Of a DNA stretch of 11,605 nucleotides, positions 1 through 11,605 are shown piece after piece. Every line of letters starts with the position of its first letter. Position 1 is the first letter of the stretch. The position numbers and the translations under genes were made by a program. A model generated the notes under the pieces. It did not search any database, was not told where the DNA came from, and worked only from the letters and a program-made list of their open reading frames with translations. The stretch spans positions 1-11,605 of the forward strand of contig JAOXYC010203574.1 of assembly GCA_028565715.1 (NCBI GenBank), read 5' to 3'. Source of the stretch: Phoronis pallida. Taxonomy: Eukaryota > Phoronida > Phoronidae.

Positions 1-71
1 ATGGACGGGAGCTACTAACGGGGGCGCTAGTGGGCGCTGCATTCCTAATGTCACTGGCTAGTACAACATAT
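1..71 (+). CDS. SLC6A3: SLC6 exon encoding TM9 (5' end cut by window)
   Basis: The frame starting at base 3 reads [20 protein letters not shown] then TTY, followed by the donor GTGAGT at 72. The RELLTG start resembles the R(K/E)L(F/L)T segment that opens TM9 in SLC6 proteins. The exon ends in phase 0. Its 5' boundary is not in the window; the first two bases complete a codon from upstream. Confidence 0.85.
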
Positions 72-1757
72 GTGAGTAATACGAACAATGGTAACTGGGT
101 TCAAGCCCTGGGAATGTTATTTTAGTTTCAACTGCATGTGTTACAATTAGAACTTTACGTTATCATTTAGAAAATATCGCAAAGAGCAACTTCTTTGACG
201 AATTTTTTTATTTTTTGGGGGAAAATACCTATTTCTTTATCGAATTTTAATTTTAAAAAACGTATTTCCTTGTGTTATTTTGCGCTTTTCTGATAAGTTG
301 TCTTATTTTCTAGGGTGGGATATACGTGTTCACAATATTGGATAAATTTGCCGCCGGAACTTCACTCCTGTTCTCAGTCTTTATAGAGTCTGTCGGTGTG
401 GCTTGGTTATATGGTAAGAGGACTAGTTCACAAATATTTTGAATATTAAAAAAATATATATATTTAAAATGAAACGATATCTGCACTTATCGCAAAATAA
501 AACAATGTCCGTGTTTTGTCAGAGATTGTTATAGCTGATTTTAATGAATATTTATCTTGGAAATTATTTTGAGCGATGTTTCGAGCTCGGTTTGCAGAGA
601 GAAATAAAATTGGTATGGTTGAAATTGTTTATTGTAAAATAAACTAACTATAAATTTTGATCCCTGCAAAGATGGGCAAACAAATCTTTGTACTCAGTAT
701 TTACGTCAGAAATGGTTATCCTTATTTTGCTAAACCTTCATTCTATCAATCCAGGACTCGACCAATTCAAAAAAGACGCCAAACAGATGTTGGGTTTCAC
801 GCCGGGAATATTTTGGAGGATTTGTTGGAAGTTCATCAGCCCCCTGTTTCTATTGGTGAGCTTTTATTCTAGCTTTTACGCTAACTTCAACTATTAGCAA
901 TCATATCGATCGCGAGATTATTTTGATATCGTAACACTTTCCTATGCCACTGTTCATTGTACGACTCTTTTCTATGTGATGTCCTCCAACACAGGTTATA
1001 GGATATTTACACACTTTATGTGTATATGGCTACAGTGCGTATCCAATAGAACATGATTCCATTTGAATGCAATTAACCATATTTGTGAATCAGTATATGA
1101 CTTTAAAATATCGCAAAATAAAAAGTTGTCCGAATATTCCACACGGTGTCCGAAAAATATGTTGGTCGAATTTCAGGGATATTTACCGTATTCATTGTTC
1201 TTTTACAGTCAATAATTATCATCAGTACGATAAACTACGTCCCGTTAACGTATCAGGACTACGAGTACCCAAACTGGGCTAATATCTTAGGCTGGATGAT
1301 TGCTGTGTCTTCAATGAGTCTACTGCCAATCTTTGCCGTTTATAAAATATGTAGGGCAAAGGGCAAGAACTTTTCACAAGTAAGTTTCAGAGAAATTCAC
1401 AATGGCTACGTCAATTATTTCGTAGGATCTTTTATATTTCAATTGCGACTCTACAAAACACATGCATTTTTAAGCCTTTTTATTCTACGGGTTTATCACG
1501 GTTTTGACGCGTGAACGTCCAAGTACTACTTGATATTTCCTTTTTATTGAAGACATTGGACAACAAATCACTTGGGATGGTCACTCAAGGGGTCTATTCA
1601 GGGAAAATAAAGGGCAAGCATAAAATTGAAATCAGAATGTTTTTTTTTGTTTTTGCAGAAATTTGCAGTTTGCATATCACCAGAATGGGAACATGAAAGT
1701 ATATTGAAAGGGGATCCAGTTAAGAGATATACGCTTAAACATTGGACGGCCATTTGA
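1..1757 (+). CDS. SLC6A3: SLC6 dopamine/noradrenaline-type transporter, 3' five exons
   Basis: Partial gene. The joined segments 1-71, 314-413, 755-855, 1209-1379 and 1659-1757 read as 179 whole codons plus stop, with GT-AG junctions and matching phases throughout. The family couples monoamine uptake across the presynaptic plasma membrane to Na+ and Cl- gradients. Visible parts are TM9 ([19 protein letters not shown]), TM10 ([19 protein letters not shown], with the Asp that corresponds by motif to the outer-gate Asp476 of human DAT), TM11 ([11 protein letters not shown] onward), [15 protein letters not shown]12 and a short cytosolic tail ending HWTAI. The LDxFAAGTS block, PLTYxDY, and the final xHWxxI/V match DAT/NET better than SERT, GAT or glycine transporters, from family knowledge. 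Whether it is orthologous to SLC6A3, SLC6A2 or a pre-duplication ancestor cannot be decided here. The upstream exons, including the TM1, TM3 and TM6 substrate sites, are outside the window. Confidence 0.9.
314..413 (+). CDS. SLC6A3: SLC6 exon encoding EL5/TM10
   Basis: The acceptor TTTTCTAG precedes 314 and the donor GTAAGA starts at 414. The exon encodes [17 protein letters not shown], then [17 protein letters not shown], with the final Gly codon split after its first base. FAAGTS and the GVAW(L/F)YG close are hallmarks of the catecholamine transporters. ILDKF retains the acidic residue that in DAT pairs with the TM1 arginine at the outer gate. Confidence 0.92.
755..855 (+). CDS. SLC6A3: SLC6 exon encoding IL5 and the start of TM11
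   Basis: The acceptor is CAATCCAG and the donor GTGAGC. The first two bases complete the split Gly, and then [17 protein letters not shown] is followed by [16 protein letters not shown]. The GF-P-G-(I/L)-(F/Y)-W-R-(I/L)-CWKF pattern is typical of DAT/NET. It ends in phase 0, inside TM11. Confidence 0.92.
1209..1379 (+). CDS. SLC6A3: SLC6 exon encoding the rest of TM11 and TM12
   Basis: I place the acceptor at TTCTTTTACAG (ending 1208), which has a good pyrimidine tract and is in phase with the previous exon; the AG at 1175-1176 would break the frame. The 57 codons begin [20 protein letters not shown], continue [20 protein letters not shown] (TM12) and end KGKNFSQ before GTAAGT. The alignment with NET across the junction (SPLFLL then [15 protein letters not shown]) has no gap. 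Confidence 0.9.
1659..1757 (+). CDS. SLC6A3: SLC6 terminal exon, cytosolic C-terminus
   Basis: The acceptor TTTTTGCAG lies after a long T tract. The exon reads [20 protein letters not shown], then [12 protein letters not shown] and TGA at 1755-1757. It matches the DAT/NET C-terminal layout (L/F-A-x-x-I-(A/T/S)-P-E, acidic segment, R-(Q/Y)-x-x-L-x-HW). The last three residues, TAI, fit a class I PDZ ligand (S/T-x-hydrophobic). Human DAT is known to bind PICK1 through its own C-terminal tripeptide, so a scaffold contact here is plausible but inferred. Confidence 0.9.
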   Translation, partial: KFAVCISPEWEHESILKGDPVKRYTLKHWTAI

Positions 1758-2393
1758 TTGGGCGATTCAGCACTGGCTTGCATTCGCCAACTTGGCTGTG
1801 ATTGGTCAAAAACCACATGAGGAGCCAATACTTTTCTGTATTGATATGGAAAGTCGTTTGGGTGCTTTTACTTACTATGAAAGTAAAGAAAGTGACTAAT
1901 CATGAATTGAATTGTGGGCACCGCATGACTCAGGCCCGTTTTGATAATTCAACCTTGAGACATCTTAATAATGACACAGGGGAAAGCAGGGGAAGTTGGG
2001 TCTGCAGAAGTTGACCCCAATCTCCCCTTGATTTATTTTGTTTTGGTTCTTATTGGAAACTGGTATGTATTTGTTAGCAATTTGCTGTATTTTACACTGC
2101 TTTGCTAGACTGTATGTTTTTTATGAATCAACAACTGATTTTTTTAGTAAAACAATATATTTAATTTTTTCATTATCTTGTTGTCCAGGTGACAATTGAT
2201 GATAACATTATTGAGACATTTTGGAAATTATTTTAATTCAGATTTATTTTTACATTGTAAATTCATGTTTATGTACATACCAAAGAAGTAAAAATAATAT
2301 ATACAATATCAAAAATGCCATTGTTTGATTCTTAATTAAAATTGAAACTGATAAAATAGATCTAAAAGTTGGCAGTCCTAATCTGTGCAATTG
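1758..2393. other. Intergenic / overlapping 3' UTR space between the convergent genes
   Basis: No coding exon is supported here. On the + strand the candidate transporter poly(A) signals are AGTAAA (2146-2151) and ATTAAA (2335-2340), with no AATAAA. An imperfect hairpin lies at 1989-2027, with GGGGAAGTTGGGTC facing GACCCCAATCTCCCC. On the - strand, AATAAA at 2248-2243 fits as the NSUN2 signal. If the + strand ATTAAA were used, the two mature 3' UTRs would overlap by roughly 100 bases. Confidence 0.5.
2243..2248 (-). promoter_or_regulatory. Candidate NSUN2 polyadenylation signal AATAAA
   Basis: The - strand reads GTAAAAATAAATC here, a canonical AATAAA about 395 bases past the NSUN2 stop and about 145 bases past the stop of the alternative terminal exon. 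It is the first canonical hexamer downstream on that strand that I noticed. The use of this site is inferred from position only. Confidence 0.45.
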
Positions 2394-2575
2394 TTAGGCT
2401 CTGAAAAAGATTTGCTCATACCACAGACATACTGACTGATCTCCCACTGTCTTGACATTTCTGAACTTCCATGTATCCTTGCTCTCTGGAACATCCTCTT
2501 TTGAAGTATCATTGGGACTATTTCCACCATTTCTATCAAATTGTATATTATCATCCTCTACTGGCGACTTGTGTT
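2394..2575 (-). CDS. Candidate alternative or duplicated last NSUN2 exon
   Basis: An open stretch follows the acceptor-like TTGACAG and is in the phase needed to join either the 3186 donor or a possible internal donor (AATG|GTAGTA) in the previous exon. It reads HKSPVEDDNIQFDRNGGNSP, then NDTSKEDVPESKDTWKFRNV and ends QIFFRA before TAA. The NDTSKED part is a diverged, in-frame copy of the ATDTLKED part of the 2643-2851 exon. The pyrimidine tract before the acceptor is poor, so it may be only 3' UTR with a decayed duplicate. Confidence 0.3.
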
Positions 2576-2642
2576 CTGTCAAATCTCATCTCATCTCACC
2601 AAAGATACATAATATTATATCCTATACTCTCATCATTAACAT

Positions 2643-11030
<8,388 letters not shown>

Positions 11031-11370
11031 AAAATCCTACCCCTAACATTCTATTCATCTCCTTACAACTTCATTATGTGAAGAAAATATTCATTGTGGT
11101 TATATCTGGTACATTGTGTTGACTTCATAAACAGGTTCTGAAAGCTGTACCAAGATTTGATGTACATGCCCAGAATTTATAGGTCAGAAATTTGAAGTAT
11201 TACAAACCACATAAATTATTCAGCATTCATGTTTGCTGAAGTAAACCACTGACATACATATTTTAGCATTCATGTTGGCTTGGGTTGAAAAAAGTAAAAA
11301 GATTTAAAGTTCACTCAACAATTTAATGGCAGCATGTTGAATATAAGATTTTTAACAAATAGTTCAACTA

Positions 11371-11605
11371 CAGTGTTTCCCCTGCATGTTAAAATCTGGG
11401 CGGGCCGCCACACTCGTTTTCCCTCCCGCCACACTCTTTTTTGCTAATTTATACCGCCACGCTCCTTTATTTTGCGAGCTCATTTACCGCCACGCAAAAT
11501 AACCGATCGGAAGAAGATTGGAATGATAAACATCGAACAAACACCCGGAAACAAAACAAACTTGTTGTCGAGCACCGAAAGGAATAGCGTTGCATTTTCT
11601 TCAAA
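11371..11605. mobile_element. End of a hAT-like transposon, continuing past the window
   Basis: CAGTGTTTCCC at 11371 is the kind of terminal sequence seen in many animal hAT elements. Immediately inside, the motif CCGCCAC(A/G)C occurs four times (11405, 11426, 11454, 11487), a subterminal array of the sort that hAT transposases bind. Composition changes abruptly at 11370 to become GC-rich. The other end and any target duplication are outside the window. Confidence 0.5.

Larger units (their letters stand above)
72..1658 (+). other. Introns of the SLC6 gene
   Basis: The four introns (72-313, 414-754, 856-1208 and 1380-1658) are short and AT-rich. I see no open coding potential, no inverted-repeat element and no RNA gene in them. 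The only recurring sequence is TATCGCAAA, at 175, 488 and 1109; the latter two sit in a 24-base block matching at 21 positions. Confidence 0.7.

Noticed and set aside
1146-1208. Extension of the fourth transporter exon upstream to the AG at 1175-1176 (adding [11 protein letters not shown])
   Set aside because: The frame is open and the residues are hydrophobic, but that acceptor is out of phase with the previous exon (phase 0) and would lengthen TM11 relative to DAT/NET. The AG at 1207-1208 has a better pyrimidine tract and gives an ungapped match.
11222-11280. Direct repeat AGCATTCATGTT(T/G)GCT at 11222 and 11265
   Set aside because: Fifteen of 16 bases match, but the 27-bp spacer has no element-like ends, so a local duplication is enough to explain it.

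Overview
The window is nuclear DNA from an animal, probably an invertebrate. It is AT-rich, the protein-coding exons are short and separated by GT-AG introns of about 240 to 1,100 bp, and two protein families specific to animals or eukaryotes are recognisable. There is no operon, Shine-Dalgarno or other prokaryotic logic. I cannot name the species. The intron sizes and the mix of Penelope-like, hAT, piggyBac-type and SINE sequences would suit a marine invertebrate, but that is inference.

Two genes converge tail to tail. On the + strand (1-1757) are the last five coding exons of a catecholamine-type SLC6 transporter (dopamine/noradrenaline transporter), from TM9 to a stop after the C-terminal residues HWTAI. 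On the - strand (10647 down to 2643) are ten consecutive 3' coding exons of NSUN2, the tRNA/mRNA cytosine-5 methyltransferase. They start just before the catalytic Cys motif (STCSLNP) and end in an acidic tail. All exon phases agree: 179 whole transporter codons and 484 whole NSUN2 codons can be joined without a frame break. The 5' parts of both genes lie outside the window. The two stop codons are 885 bp apart, and the 3' UTRs share or nearly share the space between them.

The transporter introns are short and hold no insertions I can see. The NSUN2 introns are the opposite. Six of the nine complete introns, and the partial one upstream, contain one or more mobile-element candidates, mostly non-autonomous elements with terminal inverted repeats. 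From low to high coordinates these are: a TA-flanked MITE (3692-3999), a 50-bp-arm foldback (4258-4421), a TA-flanked inverted-repeat element carrying a Penelope-like reverse-transcriptase fragment (4912-5367), a 58-bp SINE-like unit with its own 12-bp target duplication (5838-5895), a decayed foldback (6219-6351), an inverted repeat with 12-bp flanking repeats (6721-6933), two more copies of the SINE tail (6983-7061), an 87-bp-arm foldback with 14-bp flanking repeats and hammerhead-like core motifs (7284-7555), a TTAA-flanked piggyBac-type MITE (8007-8501), a longer member of the SINE-like family with a tRNA-like centre (8585-8753), a MITE with 23-bp perfect ends and a 7-bp duplication (9737-10123), a 63-bp-arm MITE abutting a splice acceptor (10663-11030), and one end of a hAT-like element with repeated subterminal motifs (11371 to the window end).

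The points most worth following up are the SINE-like family that appears to mobilise as very short units, the DNA-transposon-like element carrying a Penelope fragment, the symmetric foldback with hammerhead-like cores, and a duplicated acidic 3' exon of NSUN2.
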